A DNA stretch of 64,000 bases from Methylomarinovum tepidoasis (lineage in GTDB: Bacteria; Pseudomonadota; Gammaproteobacteria; Methylococcales; Methylothermaceae), in assembly GCF_030294985.1 (NCBI RefSeq), contig NZ_AP024718.1:2123001-2187000 (forward strand). The letters are read 5' to 3'. The notes beneath the pieces are model-generated. The model did not search any database and was not told the origin of the DNA. It saw only the letters and a list, made by a program, of their open reading frames with translations. A program made the translations under genes and the position numbers. This document shows, piece by piece, positions 16,553-25,474 of this stretch. Within the stretch, counting starts at the first letter, position 1; each line of letters opens with the position of its first letter.

Positions 16553-17872
16553 TTGAAGATCACCATTTTCGGCACCGGCTACGTGGGCCTGGTCACCGGC
16601 GCCTGTCTGGCGGAAGTCGGCAACGACGTCCTGTGCATGGATGTGGACCGGGACAAGATCGACCGCCTCAAACGGGGGGAGATCCCCATCTACGAGCCGG
16701 ATCTGGACAAGCTGGTGGCGCGCAATGCCGCCGCCGGGCGTCTGTCCTTCACTACCGATCCGGCCGAGGCCGTGGCCCACGGGCTGTTCCAGTTCATCGC
16801 CGTCGGCACCCCGCCGGACGAGGACGGCTCCGCCGATCTGCGCCACGTGCTGGCGGTGGCTGCCACCATCGCCGAGCACATGGACGACTACCGCATCGTG
16901 GTGAACAAGTCCACCGTGCCGGTGGGCACCGCCGACCGGGTCCGCGACCGGATCCAGGAAATCCTGGCCCGGCGGGGCAAGGTGCTGGAATTCGATGTGG
17001 TGTCCAACCCCGAATTCCTCAAGGAAGGGGCCGCTGTCGACGACTTCATGAAGCCGGACCGCATCATCGTCGGCACCGACAACCCCCGTACCACCGAGCT
17101 GCTGCGGGTGCTGTACGCCCCCTTCAACCGCAACCACGACCGGCTGATCGCCATGGACGTGCGCTCGGCGGAGCTGACCAAATACGCCGCCAACGCCATG
17201 CTGGCCACCAAGATCAGCTTCATGAACGAACTGGCCAATCTGGCGGAAAAGCTCGATGCCGACATCGAGAAGGTCCGCGTCGGCATCGGCTCCGATCCCC
17301 GCATCGGCTACCACTTTATCTATCCCGGCTGCGGTTACGGCGGCTCCTGCTTTCCCAAGGACGTCAAGGCCCTGGAACGCACCGCCCGGGAAGTCGGCTA
17401 CGAGGCCCGCCTGCTTCAGGCCGTGGAGCAGGTCAACGAACAGCAGAAGCGCCGGCTGTTCGAGAAGATCCACGGCCACTTCAACGGCGATTTGGCGGGC
17501 AGGACCATCGCCCTGTGGGGCTTGGCGTTCAAGCCCAACACCGACGACATGCGCGAGGCCCCGAGCCGGGTGTTGATGGAGCAGCTATGGCAGGCGGGCG
17601 CCCGGGTGCGGGCTCACGACCCGGTGGCCATGGACGAGGCCCGCCGCATCTACGGCGAACGGGAGGACCTGGTATTGGCCGATTCCCCCATGGAGGCGGT
17701 GGAAGGGGCCGACGCCCTGGCGGTGGTGACCGAATGGCGCGTCTTCAGAAGCCCGGATTTTCCCGCCCTGCGGGAAAAGCTGAAGCAGCCGGTGATCTTC
17801 GACGGCAGGAACATCTACGACCCGGCCATCCTGCGGGGGATGGGATTCCACTACTACGGGATGGGGCGGTGA
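16553..17872 (+). CDS. ugd: UDP-glucose 6-dehydrogenase
   Basis: A 439-residue enzyme oxidising UDP-glucose to UDP-glucuronate with two NAD+. The N-terminal NAD site is [19 protein letters not shown]; the catalytic cysteine is Cys266 in GYGGSC266FPKD; the C-terminal UDP-binding domain has [18 protein letters not shown]. Length is normal. Start is TTG, four bases after the previous stop, with TAGGA just before it. UDP-glucuronate would feed surface polysaccharide synthesis, consistent with the glycan genes that begin 125 bases downstream. Confidence 0.95.
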   Translation: MKITIFGTGYVGLVTGACLAEVGNDVLCMDVDRDKIDRLKRGEIPIYEPDLDKLVARNAAAGRLSFTTDPAEAVAHGLFQFIAVGTPPDEDGSADLRHVLAVAATIAEHMDDYRIVVNKSTVPVGTADRVRDRIQEILARRGKVLEFDVVSNPEFLKEGAAVDDFMKPDRIIVGTDNPRTTELLRVLYAPFNRNHDRLIAMDVRSAELTKYAANAMLATKISFMNELANLAEKLDADIEKVRVGIGSDPRIGYHFIYPGCGYGGSCFPKDVKALERTAREVGYEARLLQAVEQVNEQQKRRLFEKIHGHFNGDLAGRTIALWGLAFKPNTDDMREAPSRVLMEQLWQAGARVRAHDPVAMDEARRIYGEREDLVLADSPMEAVEGADALAVVTEWRVFRSPDFPALREKLKQPVIFDGRNIYDPAILRGMGFHYYGMGR

Positions 17873-17881
17873 GAATGGAGA

Positions 17882-17955
17882 TGGAGCGGGTGAGGGGAAT
17901 CGAACCCCCGTCATCAGCTTGGGAAGCTGAGGTTCTACCATTGAACTACACCCGC
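17882..17955 (-). tRNA. glyU: tRNA-Gly (CCC anticodon)
   Basis: A 74-nt cloverleaf on the reverse strand with encoded CCA. Acceptor GCGGGTG pairs with CACCCGC, and the T arm carries GGTTCGATTCC. The anticodon stem TCAGC/GCTGA encloses loop TTCCCAA, giving anticodon CCC (reads GGG). It closely resembles E. coli glyU. It sits between ugd and the CapK-like gene. No flanking direct repeat suggesting an integrated element was found. Confidence 0.95.
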
Positions 17956-17967
17956 AAGATGCCGATT

Positions 17968-17995
17968 ATGATACCCGTTCTGAGAACAAAAACAA
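17968..17995 (-). promoter_or_regulatory. Probable sigma-70 promoter of tRNA-Gly
   Basis: On the reverse strand, TTGTTT (17995-17990), a 16-base spacer and TATCAT (17973-17968) lie 12 bases before the mature tRNA 5' end. The spacer contains the palindrome GTTCTNAGAAC. The site overlaps the start of the CapK-like gene on the other strand. Confidence 0.45.
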
Positions 17996-17996
17996 T

Positions 17997-19355
17997 ATGC
18001 GCTTGATTCCACCGGCACTCGCCCGGTCGATCTTCCGGGCCCAGGAATTTCTACTCCGGCGCCCCACATTTTCGATGGCCACCGAACTGGAACGGACCCA
18101 ACATCTTTCCCGGCAGGAAATCCAAAATCTCCAACTACAACGCCTCGGAAAACTCCTGCATACTGCCCTCGCCCACAGTCCCTGGCACGCCCGTCGTATC
18201 CTGGAAGCCGGTCTCGATCCAGAAAATCTCAGCTGGGAAGCCTTCCGCCGCCTGCCTACCATGTCCAAGGAGGATGCTCGCCATCATCGGGACGGAATGG
18301 TCTGGCGGGAGGCGCCGGGCGGCATTTACCGCTACAACACCGGCGGCTCCTCGGGCGAGCCATTGATCTTCTACTTCGGCCGCAAACGCCAGGCCGCCGA
18401 CGCCGCCTGCCGCATCCGGGCCCGACGTTGGTGGGGCGTGGAACCGGGGGACCGGGAAGTGCTGCTCTGGGGGGCGCCGGTGGAACTGAACCGCACCGAC
18501 CGCGTCAAAGCGTTGCGCGACCGCCTCTGCAATCAACGGCTTCTCAACGCCTTCGAAATGTCCGAGGCCCGCATGGATGCCTACCTGGATCAGATGGAGG
18601 CTTACCAGCCCAAAGTGATCTACGGCTATGCCAGCAGCCTAGCCCTCCTGGCCGAGCACGCGAAAAAACGCAACCGCATCCCACACCTGCCGGAACTAAA
18701 GGTGGTCTTCACCACCGGCGAGCCACTCTATCCTCACCAACGGGAAATCATCCAGCACGTGTATGGCGTCCCGGTAGCCCGCGAATACGGCGCCCGCGAT
18801 GCGGGGCTCATCGCCCTGGATTCCCCGGCTGGCCAGCTTTTGGTCAACTCCGAGTGGATCATCGTCGAGATTCTGGACGATGAGGGAAACCCGGTCCCCG
18901 ATGGACAAAGCGGGGAGGTGGTGATCACCAACCTGGCCTCCGAGGCCCAGCCCTTCATCCGCTACCGCACCGGCGACTGGGCCTACCGCAGCACCGAATC
19001 CTGCCGCCAGGGGCGCGGCCTCGAGGTACTTGATGAGGTAATCGGCCGGACTACCGATGTCATCGTCCGCCCCGACGGCACTTACATGCACGCCTTGGCA
19101 CTGATTTACATTCTCCGGGACATTCCGGGAATTCAGCAGTTCAAAGTCGTTCAGGAGATACCAGAAAAAGTGGCGGTGTTTGTCGTGCCGGAGAAAAAGC
19201 AATGGCATGAAGACAATACCGAACGAATCCGGCAGGGATTGCAACAGCGGCTTGGCGGCGATGTGGCAATCGACATTATCCTGGTCGGGCATATCCCGCC
19301 CGAAGCATCCGGCAAACACCGCTATGTCGTCAGCTATGTCGGAGCGGTATCATGA
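17997..19355 (+). CDS. CapK/PaaK-like adenylate-forming enzyme
   Basis: A 452-residue member of the phenylacetate-CoA ligase/CapK family. Evidence: the P-loop-like YNTGGSSGEPL (adenylate-forming A3), VYGVPVAREYGARDAG (A5), FIRYRTGDWA (A7/A8) and a C-terminal domain ending PEASGKHRYVVS, where the late Lys is expected. Family members activate carboxylates as acyl-adenylates; CapK-type genes occur in capsule loci where substrates are unknown. It overlaps the next gene by four bases. No clear ribosome-binding site precedes ATG 17997, so an internal start near residue 27 is possible. First gene of the polysaccharide block. Confidence 0.8.
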   Translation: MRLIPPALARSIFRAQEFLLRRPTFSMATELERTQHLSRQEIQNLQLQRLGKLLHTALAHSPWHARRILEAGLDPENLSWEAFRRLPTMSKEDARHHRDGMVWREAPGGIYRYNTGGSSGEPLIFYFGRKRQAADAACRIRARRWWGVEPGDREVLLWGAPVELNRTDRVKALRDRLCNQRLLNAFEMSEARMDAYLDQMEAYQPKVIYGYASSLALLAEHAKKRNRIPHLPELKVVFTTGEPLYPHQREIIQHVYGVPVAREYGARDAGLIALDSPAGQLLVNSEWIIVEILDDEGNPVPDGQSGEVVITNLASEAQPFIRYRTGDWAYRSTESCRQGRGLEVLDEVIGRTTDVIVRPDGTYMHALALIYILRDIPGIQQFKVVQEIPEKVAVFVVPEKKQWHEDNTERIRQGLQQRLGGDVAIDIILVGHIPPEASGKHRYVVSYVGAVS

Positions 19356-20599
19356 TACTGGCAACATGGCTTTTAACCGGCTGGCTTCTCGGCGTTTCCG
19401 CCCTGTTCCTGTGGAAGCGCCGCCTGTTCCTGGCTACGTGGCGGGAACCCTACTTCTCCGACCTGCCCCTGGTTATCGAGAGCGACGACTGGGGACCCGG
19501 CGACGAAAGCGACGGAGCGCGGCTGACGGCTCTGCTGACCATGCTCGCCCGGCACCGCGACCGCACTGGCCGGACCGCCGTCCTGACTCCGAACATGGTG
19601 CTGGCGGTTCCCGACGCCCCGCGTATCGTCCATGAGAAAGGCGAACGCTACCACCGCCGCTTTCTCGATGATCTTCAATTCCGGAAAATCCACGAAGCGA
19701 TCCGGCATGGCATCCGCAACGGCCGCCTCGTTCCCCAGTTGCACGGACTGGAACATTGTCACGGCGAGGGTCTGGTAGTGCTTTACCGCGAAGGCGATCC
19801 CCGGGTGAAGAAGATCTTCGAATCGCCCCGCTGGTGGGATTGGGAGCGCTTGGATCCTCCCCTGCAGGGACATTACGTGGACGGTACCCGGCTTCCGACC
19901 CGTCCCCTGCCGAAAGCCCAGATCGACACCCTGGTCGCGGAAGCCACGGATCAGTTCCAGCGCCTGTTCGGCCAACCCAGCCGCACCAGCGTCGCCCCCT
20001 GTTATCTGTGGAACGATGACGTGGAAGCGGCCTGGCACCGTCACGGCATCACCGCCATCCAGACCGCCGGCTACCGCTGTGACCGGCGTGAGGCCGATGG
20101 CAGCTACCATCAGGACAAACCACTGCTCCGTCCCGGCAACACCAACCACCTGGGACAGCGTTACCTGGTCCGCAATGTCATGTACGAACCGGCCGACGGC
20201 GCCCACACCCCCGAAACCGCCCTGACGGAAATCCGCCAGGCATGGCGACAGGCCCTTCCTGCCGTCATCTCCACTCATCGTTACAACTTCACCCGCGACC
20301 AAGCGCGGTTCCGGACAGCGCTCGATGGGCTCGACCAGATCTTACGGCAGGCCGCCCGCTGGCCGCTGCGCTTTCTTTCCTCTCCCGAACTGGCCGATGC
20401 CATCGCTGGCACCGCCACGCTGGAAAACCGCTTCACCGGCGAACGCTTCCCCGGACTCACACATCTCAAAGGCTGGGCCAAAATTCCGCCTTTTTTGCAA
20501 CGCCTGCGGTATCGTCACCCCAAACTGGTCCTGCTGGCCTGGGTGACCGGCCTGGCCTTGCCGGCCTGGGCCATCCTATGGACGGGGGGGCGCCGATGA
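19352..20599 (+). CDS. Polysaccharide deacetylase-like membrane protein
   Basis: A 415-residue protein with hydrophobic segments at both ends (residues 1-17 and about 390-410). The middle resembles a NodB-type (beta/alpha)7 deacetylase fold: paired acidic residues in VIESDDWGPGD, a histidine cluster in QLHGLEHCHGEG, TSVAPCYLWNDD and a late STHRYNF. These suggest a metal-dependent de-N/O-acetylase acting on a glycan, but the canonical NodB motifs are diverged. It overlaps both neighbours by four bases, so it belongs to the glycan operon. Function by context and motif only. Confidence 0.6.
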   Translation: MILATWLLTGWLLGVSALFLWKRRLFLATWREPYFSDLPLVIESDDWGPGDESDGARLTALLTMLARHRDRTGRTAVLTPNMVLAVPDAPRIVHEKGERYHRRFLDDLQFRKIHEAIRHGIRNGRLVPQLHGLEHCHGEGLVVLYREGDPRVKKIFESPRWWDWERLDPPLQGHYVDGTRLPTRPLPKAQIDTLVAEATDQFQRLFGQPSRTSVAPCYLWNDDVEAAWHRHGITAIQTAGYRCDRREADGSYHQDKPLLRPGNTNHLGQRYLVRNVMYEPADGAHTPETALTEIRQAWRQALPAVISTHRYNFTRDQARFRTALDGLDQILRQAARWPLRFLSSPELADAIAGTATLENRFTGERFPGLTHLKGWAKIPPFLQRLRYRHPKLVLLAWVTGLALPAWAILWTGGRR

Positions 20600-21546
20600 G
20601 GATTTCCGTGGTCATCCCCGCCTACAACGCCGCGCCTTTCCTGGAGAAGGCCCTCGAAAGCGTACAGGCCCAAACCCACCCGGTGGCGGAAATCCTCGTC
20701 GTCGACGACGGCTCCACCGACGCCACCGCGGATATCGCCCGTAGCTTTCCCCAGGTGCGTTACCTGCGCCAGCAAAACCAGGGTCCCTCGGCCGCCCGCA
20801 ACCGGGGAATTCAGGAGGCCCGTGGGGACTGGATCGCCTTCCTCGACGCCGACGACCGCTGGACACCGGAAAAGACCTCCGAGCAGCTCGCCGCCCTGAG
20901 ACGCTACCCGCAGCTGGCCCTGATCGCCTCCGACATGGCGGAAACCGACTCCGACGGCAACGTGAGGATCGCCTCCATGCTGGCCCATCACGGCCTGCGG
21001 GATGATTTCGTTCACTTCGATGGCGCCCCGGTTCCCGATGCCCTGTCCCGTCTCGTGCGCAAAAATTTCATTCCCACCGGCACGGTGCTGGTGCGCCGGG
21101 AGGTTCTGCAGCAAACCGGCACTTTCGATCCCGATCTCCGCTATGGCGAGGACCTGGAGCTGTGGGCCCGTATCGCCGCGCGCCACCCCGTCACCTGCCT
21201 GCCCCGGGTTCACATGCTGCGCTGCCGCCACGGCCGCAACGCCACCGACAACACCGACGCCATGCTCGAGGATCTGATCCGGGTCATGGATTCGATCCGC
21301 CGCCACTGCGCCGCCGAACTGAAACGTCAGGGCACCGATCCCGATGAACTGGTGGCCCAAGCGCTCTGGACCCTGGGCTACTGGCACTTCAGCCACGATC
21401 ACCCCGAAACGGCCCGCCCCCTTTTCCTCCGCAGCCTGCAGGAAAAATTCGCCGTCCGTACCCTGGCCCACTGGCTGGCCAGCCGCCTGCCGGCGAGGTG
21501 GATTCCCACAGCCCGACAACTTTGGCAGCATCTCCATGGCACCTGA
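20596..21546 (+). CDS. Family 2 glycosyltransferase
   Basis: A 316-residue GT-A type glycosyltransferase. MRISVVIPAYNAAPFLEKAL and ILVVDDGSTDAT form the nucleotide-sugar site, FLDADDRWTPEK is the DxD-containing motif, and NRGIQEARGDWI lies between. A later LRYGEDLELWARIA is the typical catalytic-base region (ED). ATG 20596 overlaps the previous stop. Donor and acceptor sugars are unknown. The stop lies inside the next gene's start region (overlap 11 bases). Confidence 0.88.
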   Translation: MRISVVIPAYNAAPFLEKALESVQAQTHPVAEILVVDDGSTDATADIARSFPQVRYLRQQNQGPSAARNRGIQEARGDWIAFLDADDRWTPEKTSEQLAALRRYPQLALIASDMAETDSDGNVRIASMLAHHGLRDDFVHFDGAPVPDALSRLVRKNFIPTGTVLVRREVLQQTGTFDPDLRYGEDLELWARIAARHPVTCLPRVHMLRCRHGRNATDNTDAMLEDLIRVMDSIRRHCAAELKRQGTDPDELVAQALWTLGYWHFSHDHPETARPLFLRSLQEKFAVRTLAHWLASRLPARWIPTARQLWQHLHGT

Positions 21547-22756
21547 AACATTCCCCAAGAAAATCCTCTACGTGGAAAACGGCATCGGCTACGGTGGCGC
21601 CGTCATCTGCCTCCGCCACCTGGTGCGCAATCTCGACCACAGCCGTTACATTCCCTACGTGGTCACCAACCGAGACGAACCGCCTTACCGGGAGATCGCC
21701 ACCGAAGCCGAATGGATTCACCTCAAGGATCACTATTTCGATCCCCGGAAGACCCTCGAATGGGTGCACGCTCATGTGCATCCAGGCGCAGGCCAGCTGG
21801 TGGCCCGCCTCGACGACTTGGTCAACCGCCTCCCCTACCTGCTGCGGATGCTGAACCTGGCGCGCCGCATCCGCCCCGACCTGATCCACACCAACAACGA
21901 GCCGCTGTGCAACATCGCCGCCCTCCTCAGCGGCAGACTGCTGGGGATTCCCACGATCGCCCACGTGCGCGGCGATCTGCAGGGGTCATATCTGATGCAC
22001 CGGGCCTACCGGCTGCCGGACCATTTCGTCCCGGTCTCGCAATGGATCGCCCAATCCATGCGTCGGACCCTGGGCATCCCCCAGGAACGCATCTCCGTCG
22101 TCTACGACGGCCTAGAGCTGGAAAGACTCGATCCCGAAACCGACGGCCGCCCGTTCCGCCACCGTTTCGGCATCGCCGACGACGATTTCGCCGTCGGTCT
22201 GGTCGCCCTCCTCATTCCCTGGAAAGGCCAGGATATCTTCATCGATGCCGCCGAACGCCTGCGGCACCGGATCCCCCGTCTCAAGATGATGATCGTCGGC
22301 GCAGCTCCCCAATCCTGCCGGGACTACGAACGCCAATTGAAGGCGCGGGTGTGCCAGGAAGGTCTGGAAGACACCGTCATATTCACCGGCCACGTCGCCG
22401 ACATGCCTGCGGTGTACAATGGTCTGGACGTGGTAGTCAACGCCTCCACCAGCCCCGATCCCCTGGGAACCGTGGTCATCGAGGCCATGGCCATGGCCAG
22501 GCCGCTGATCGGGCCCGATCATGGAGGAGCAGCGGAGATGATAGACCACGAGCATACCGGCCTCCTTTTCGCTCCTGGCGATCCGGAAGCCCTGACCGAA
22601 GCCATTGAACGATTCCATGACGACATCGAATTGCGGGAACGTTGCCGTCATTCCGCCCGTCGTCACGCGCTGAAGACCTTTGCCGTGACCGCCCATGCGA
22701 CAGCGGTTCAACAAGTTTATGACTATCTCCTGAACTTAGTTTCCACTCACGCTTGA
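21536..22756 (+). CDS. Family 4 glycosyltransferase
   Basis: A 406-residue GT-B enzyme. The N-terminal half has the glycine-rich YVENGIGYGGAVICLRHL acceptor loop and HTNNEPLCNIAALL. The C-terminal half has VALLIPWKGQDIFIDAAERL, VIFTGHVADMPAVYNGLDVVV and the EX7E-like TVVIEAMAMARPLIGPDHGG. ATG 21536 was chosen because the conserved N-terminus starts there, overlapping the GT2 gene by 11 bases. Probably adds a sugar to a lipid-linked glycan in the cytoplasm. Confidence 0.88.
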   Translation: MAPETFPKKILYVENGIGYGGAVICLRHLVRNLDHSRYIPYVVTNRDEPPYREIATEAEWIHLKDHYFDPRKTLEWVHAHVHPGAGQLVARLDDLVNRLPYLLRMLNLARRIRPDLIHTNNEPLCNIAALLSGRLLGIPTIAHVRGDLQGSYLMHRAYRLPDHFVPVSQWIAQSMRRTLGIPQERISVVYDGLELERLDPETDGRPFRHRFGIADDDFAVGLVALLIPWKGQDIFIDAAERLRHRIPRLKMMIVGAAPQSCRDYERQLKARVCQEGLEDTVIFTGHVADMPAVYNGLDVVVNASTSPDPLGTVVIEAMAMARPLIGPDHGGAAEMIDHEHTGLLFAPGDPEALTEAIERFHDDIELRERCRHSARRHALKTFAVTAHATAVQQVYDYLLNLVSTHA

Positions 22757-22765
22757 CGGGGAACC

Positions 22766-23584
22766 ATGCTCCAAGTCGCCAAAAACCTTTACACCTACCG
22801 CGAACTGATCGCCGCCCTTGCCTGGAAGAACATCATCGTCCGCTACAAGCAGGCCTATCTCGGCATCCTCTGGTCGGTGCTCAAGCCGGTGATGCTGATG
22901 CTGATCTTCACCCTGGTGCGCAGCTTCGTCGGCATCGACACCGGCAACATCCCCTACCCGGTGCTCACCTTCGCCGCTCTGCTGCCGTGGATCTTCTTTC
23001 AGGAATCGGCGGCGGAGGGGGTCAACAGCGTCACCAGCAACGCAGCCCTGATCCGCAAGATCTATTTCCCCCGCGAGGTCTTCCCCCTCACCGCCATGGT
23101 CACCAAGACCGTGGAGCTGGGAATCAACTTTCTGATCCTGGCCGGCCTGATGTACTACTACCACATGGTGCCGAGCGTTCATGCCGTCTGGGTGCCGGCC
23201 ATCATCCTCTACACCATGGTGGTGGCTCTGACCATCAGCTTCTTCGGCGCCGCCCTCAACGTCTATTACCGCGACGTGACCCAGATGCTGCCAGTGGCAT
23301 TGTCGCTGCTGATGTACGCCTCCCCCATCATCTATCCTCTCGATCTGGTCAAACAGAAGCTGCTGGTGCAACAAGCCGCAGGCGAATGGTCGGAACGACT
23401 CTACACCCTATACCTGTGCAATCCCCTGGCCGGCATCATCGACGCCTTCCAGCGGGTGCTGCTCAAGGGTCTGCCGCCGGATTGGGACACCCTGATTCCC
23501 GGTGCCGTCGTCACCGCAGTGGTACTGCCTTTCAGCTACCTGTTTTTCAAGCGGGCGGAAAGCTGGTTCGCCGACGTGATCTGA
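22766..23584 (+). CDS. ABC-2 polysaccharide export permease (Wzm/TagG-like)
   Basis: A 272-residue inner membrane protein with six transmembrane segments and the ABC-2 signature: ELIAALAWKNIIVRYKQAYLG at the N-terminus, LPWIFFQESAAEGVNSVTSN, and LYLCNPLAGIIDAFQRVLLKG near the C-terminus. Such permeases export lipid-linked polysaccharide with a Wzt-type ATPase, which normally sits next door. No such ATPase follows; the next gene encodes a coiled-coil protein. The partner must be elsewhere or the locus is split. Confidence 0.88.
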   Translation: MLQVAKNLYTYRELIAALAWKNIIVRYKQAYLGILWSVLKPVMLMLIFTLVRSFVGIDTGNIPYPVLTFAALLPWIFFQESAAEGVNSVTSNAALIRKIYFPREVFPLTAMVTKTVELGINFLILAGLMYYYHMVPSVHAVWVPAIILYTMVVALTISFFGAALNVYYRDVTQMLPVALSLLMYASPIIYPLDLVKQKLLVQQAAGEWSERLYTLYLCNPLAGIIDAFQRVLLKGLPPDWDTLIPGAVVTAVVLPFSYLFFKRAESWFADVI

Positions 23585-23630
23585 GGCAGACGCGGTATAC
23601 TGACTTTCAGGATCGACAGACAAACGCATC

Positions 23631-24089
23631 ATGCCGGTGACAGAAGACGACAATCACGTCCGCGAACTGGTGGAACGGATCGTGGAAGAGAAGCTTCGCG
23701 CCTTCGTGGCCGAACGCGACATCGAGCTGCGTGAGCGCCTCGTGCGGGTGGAGGAGGCCATCCGCCATCAGGGGGAACTGATGGAACAGGGCTTCCGCCT
23801 GATGGAGAAGCGTTTCGAGCAGGTGGACAAACGCTTCGAACAGGTGGACAAACGTTTCGAACAGGTCGACAAGCGCTTTGAAATGCTCATCGCCCAGATG
23901 GAGAAGCGTTTCGAGCAGGTGGACAAACGCTTCGAACAGGTGGACAAACGTTTCGAGCAAATGGACAAACGCTTCGAGCAGATGGAGGCCGAGCTGCACA
24001 TGATCGTCCGCCGTCTCGACCGCTTCATGTTCTGGTCCCTGGGGCTGACCCTGACCGCAGTGCTGTTCGTCATCGGCTTTCTGAAATGA
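23631..24089 (+). CDS. Coiled-coil protein with heptad KRFEQVD repeats and C-terminal membrane anchor
   Basis: A 152-residue protein. Residues 1-60 are charged and helical. Residues about 60-119 contain eight copies of a 7-residue unit (KRFEQVD or close), a perfect heptad expected to form a coiled coil. Residues about 131-151 (MFWSLGLTLTAVLFVIGFL) are a transmembrane tail. The architecture resembles DUF1640-like and phage-tether-like small coiled-coil proteins; function is unknown. It stands alone after the polysaccharide permease. Confidence 0.7.
   Translation: MPVTEDDNHVRELVERIVEEKLRAFVAERDIELRERLVRVEEAIRHQGELMEQGFRLMEKRFEQVDKRFEQVDKRFEQVDKRFEMLIAQMEKRFEQVDKRFEQVDKRFEQMDKRFEQMEAELHMIVRRLDRFMFWSLGLTLTAVLFVIGFLK
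23808..23984 (+). repeat. In-gene 21-bp tandem repeat
   Basis: Eight near-identical 21-bp units encoding KRFEQVD/KRFEQMD, broken once by a 12-base insertion after the fourth unit (encoding LIAQ). The high DNA identity suggests recent expansion or slippage, so copy number may vary between strains. Confidence 0.85.
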
Positions 24090-24350
24090 CGGTGATCGGG
24101 ATGGCGTCCACGGAACACGATCATGACTGACCCAACACCTCACCAATCGCCGAGGGGGCATCAAGGCAAGACGGCTCCTGGCCGCTTCCAGTGACCGCTA
24201 TCGGGCTCAGCTATCTGGGTGGACGTAGCGTTCTTGCGTTACCCTGCTTCCCTGCCGGCGCCTGCACAATGATCTCCGCACATCACCTGCCTTTACAGAT
24301 CGCCGGGCTGGCCTAGACTTAAATACGTCATCCACGGACCAGGCAGGACC
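24090..24350 (+). promoter_or_regulatory. Intergenic region with probable crp promoter
   Basis: No convincing gene lies in these 261 bases. Near the 3' end TTTACA (24292-24297), a 16-base spacer and TAGACT (24314-24319) form a plausible sigma-70 promoter 32 bases before the crp ATG. I saw no clear Crp-binding dyad. Confidence 0.35.
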
Positions 24351-25007
24351 ATGCAAGCTCAACCGCAACCCATCGTGCAGAACGACGACTGCCTTCAAGC
24401 CTTTCTGGCCTGCTGCCACCGGCGCCGTTACCCGAAACGCACGGACATCATCAAACCCGGTGATTCCGGCGACACCCTTTACTACCTTATCGAAGGCTCG
24501 GTCAGCATCAGCATCCAGGAAGACGAAAACCGGGAGCTGATTCTCGGCTATCTCAACAAAGGGGAGTTCATCGGCGAAATCGGGGTATTCCTGGGGGAAC
24601 GGCAGCGTGAGGTCACGGTCCGCACCCGCGAACCCTGCCAACTGGCGGAAATCAGCTATCAGCGCCTGGAGCACTGCCTCCGCAACGAACTGGCCCCCCA
24701 CGCCGCCGAACTACTGCGCACCTTGGGACGGCAGGTGTCGCGGCGGCTGTTGCAGACCAGCCGCAAGGTGGGCCATCTCGCCTTTCTCGACGTCACCGGA
24801 CGCATCGCCCGCACCCTGATCGACCTGTGCAAGGAACCGGATGCCATGACCCACCCGGACGGCATGCAGATCCGCATCACCCGCCAGGAACTGGGACGTA
24901 TCGTCGGCTGCTCGCGGGAAATGGCCGGGCGGGTATTGAAAAACCTGGAGGAGGAAGGGCTGCTTACGGCCCACGGCAAGACCATCGTGGTCTACGGCGT
25001 GCGCTGA
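24351..25007 (+). CDS. crp: cAMP receptor protein (Crp/Vfr)
   Basis: A 218-residue global transcription factor. The cyclic-nucleotide domain has YLIEGSVSISIQEDENRE and GEFIGEIGVF (cAMP phosphate pocket). The hinge helix runs KVGHLAFLDVTGRIA. The helix-turn-helix is RITRQELGRIVGCSREMAGRV, followed by LLTAHGKTIVVYG. The C-terminal 80 residues are close to E. coli Crp, including the recognition-helix residues R..C.RE, so the DNA target is probably TGTGA-N6-TCACA. The cysteine pair CC22 near the N-terminus is not a cluster. The gene ends overlapping a convergent SLOG-type gene by 16 bases. Confidence 0.95.
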   Translation: MQAQPQPIVQNDDCLQAFLACCHRRRYPKRTDIIKPGDSGDTLYYLIEGSVSISIQEDENRELILGYLNKGEFIGEIGVFLGERQREVTVRTREPCQLAEISYQRLEHCLRNELAPHAAELLRTLGRQVSRRLLQTSRKVGHLAFLDVTGRIARTLIDLCKEPDAMTHPDGMQIRITRQELGRIVGCSREMAGRVLKNLEEEGLLTAHGKTIVVYGVR

Positions 25008-25474
25008 CCCGCCAGCAGCCGGATCAGCAGCTCCCGGGCATAGGCATAGCCACCGCACCACTGGCTCGCCCGCGGGCCGGCGACGTTGAGCACCTCGATC
25101 CGGTGGCGGCCCAGAAACCGCGCCACCGCTTCCGCCGCCCGCGCTGCAGGCACCAAAGCGGCGTCGATCAGCTTGAAGGGTTTGTCCAGCGTCAGACAGT
25201 CGCGCAGGGTCTCAAGGGTACCGCCGCGCAGTTCCTCGAAATAGACGATCAGCGTCGCATCGCTGTCAGCCACGTTGGCACGGGTGCGGCGGCTACCGCC
25301 GCCGGGCAACTCGGTCAGGGGATAGCGCGGCGGCAGCGGGCCGTCCTCCGCCAGGCGCCCCTGGGGACACCAGCCGTCACAGGCGATCCCCCGTTCCAGG
25401 GCCGTATCGAGGGCGGCGCGGTCCACCCCGGTCTGCCCGCCGGAGACGACTTTGCGCAGCTCAGAAACGATCAC
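24992..25474 (-). CDS. Putative molybdenum carrier / SLOG-superfamily protein
   Basis: A protein of about 160 residues with the glycine-rich nucleotide loop VVSGGQTGVDRAALD at the N-terminus, then GIACDGWCPQGRLAEDG, RTRANVADSDATLIVYF and the C-terminal LNVAGPRASQWCGGYAY. This is the pattern of the 'putative molybdenum carrier' family, a branch of the SLOG (DprA/LOG-like) fold. Molybdenum cofactor binding is shown only for a plant/algal relative, so function here is unproven. GTG 25474 gives a start overlapping the gloB stop by 14 bases. The long upstream frame is a gloB shadow. Confidence 0.75.
   Translation of the reverse strand: MIVSELRKVVSGGQTGVDRAALDTALERGIACDGWCPQGRLAEDGPLPPRYPLTELPGGGSRRTRANVADSDATLIVYFEELRGGTLETLRDCLTLDKPFKLIDAALVPAARAAEAVARFLGRHRIEVLNVAGPRASQWCGGYAYARELLIRLLAGQRTP

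Noticed and set aside
17882-17955. tRNA-Gly as integration site of a mobile glycan island
   Set aside because: I found no direct repeat of the tRNA 3' end on the far side near 23.6-24.3 kb and no integrase.
18000-23600. Recent horizontal transfer of the polysaccharide block
   Set aside because: Base composition looks similar to flanking genes by eye and no mobility gene is present; a computed GC or codon analysis would be needed.
23808-23984. Possible CRISPR array or tandem satellite
   Set aside because: The units are contiguous 21-mers without spacers and encode a coiled coil in frame.
24090-24350. Small RNA or attenuator upstream of crp
   Set aside because: No hairpin with a T tract and no conserved motif could be seen; only a plausible promoter was kept.
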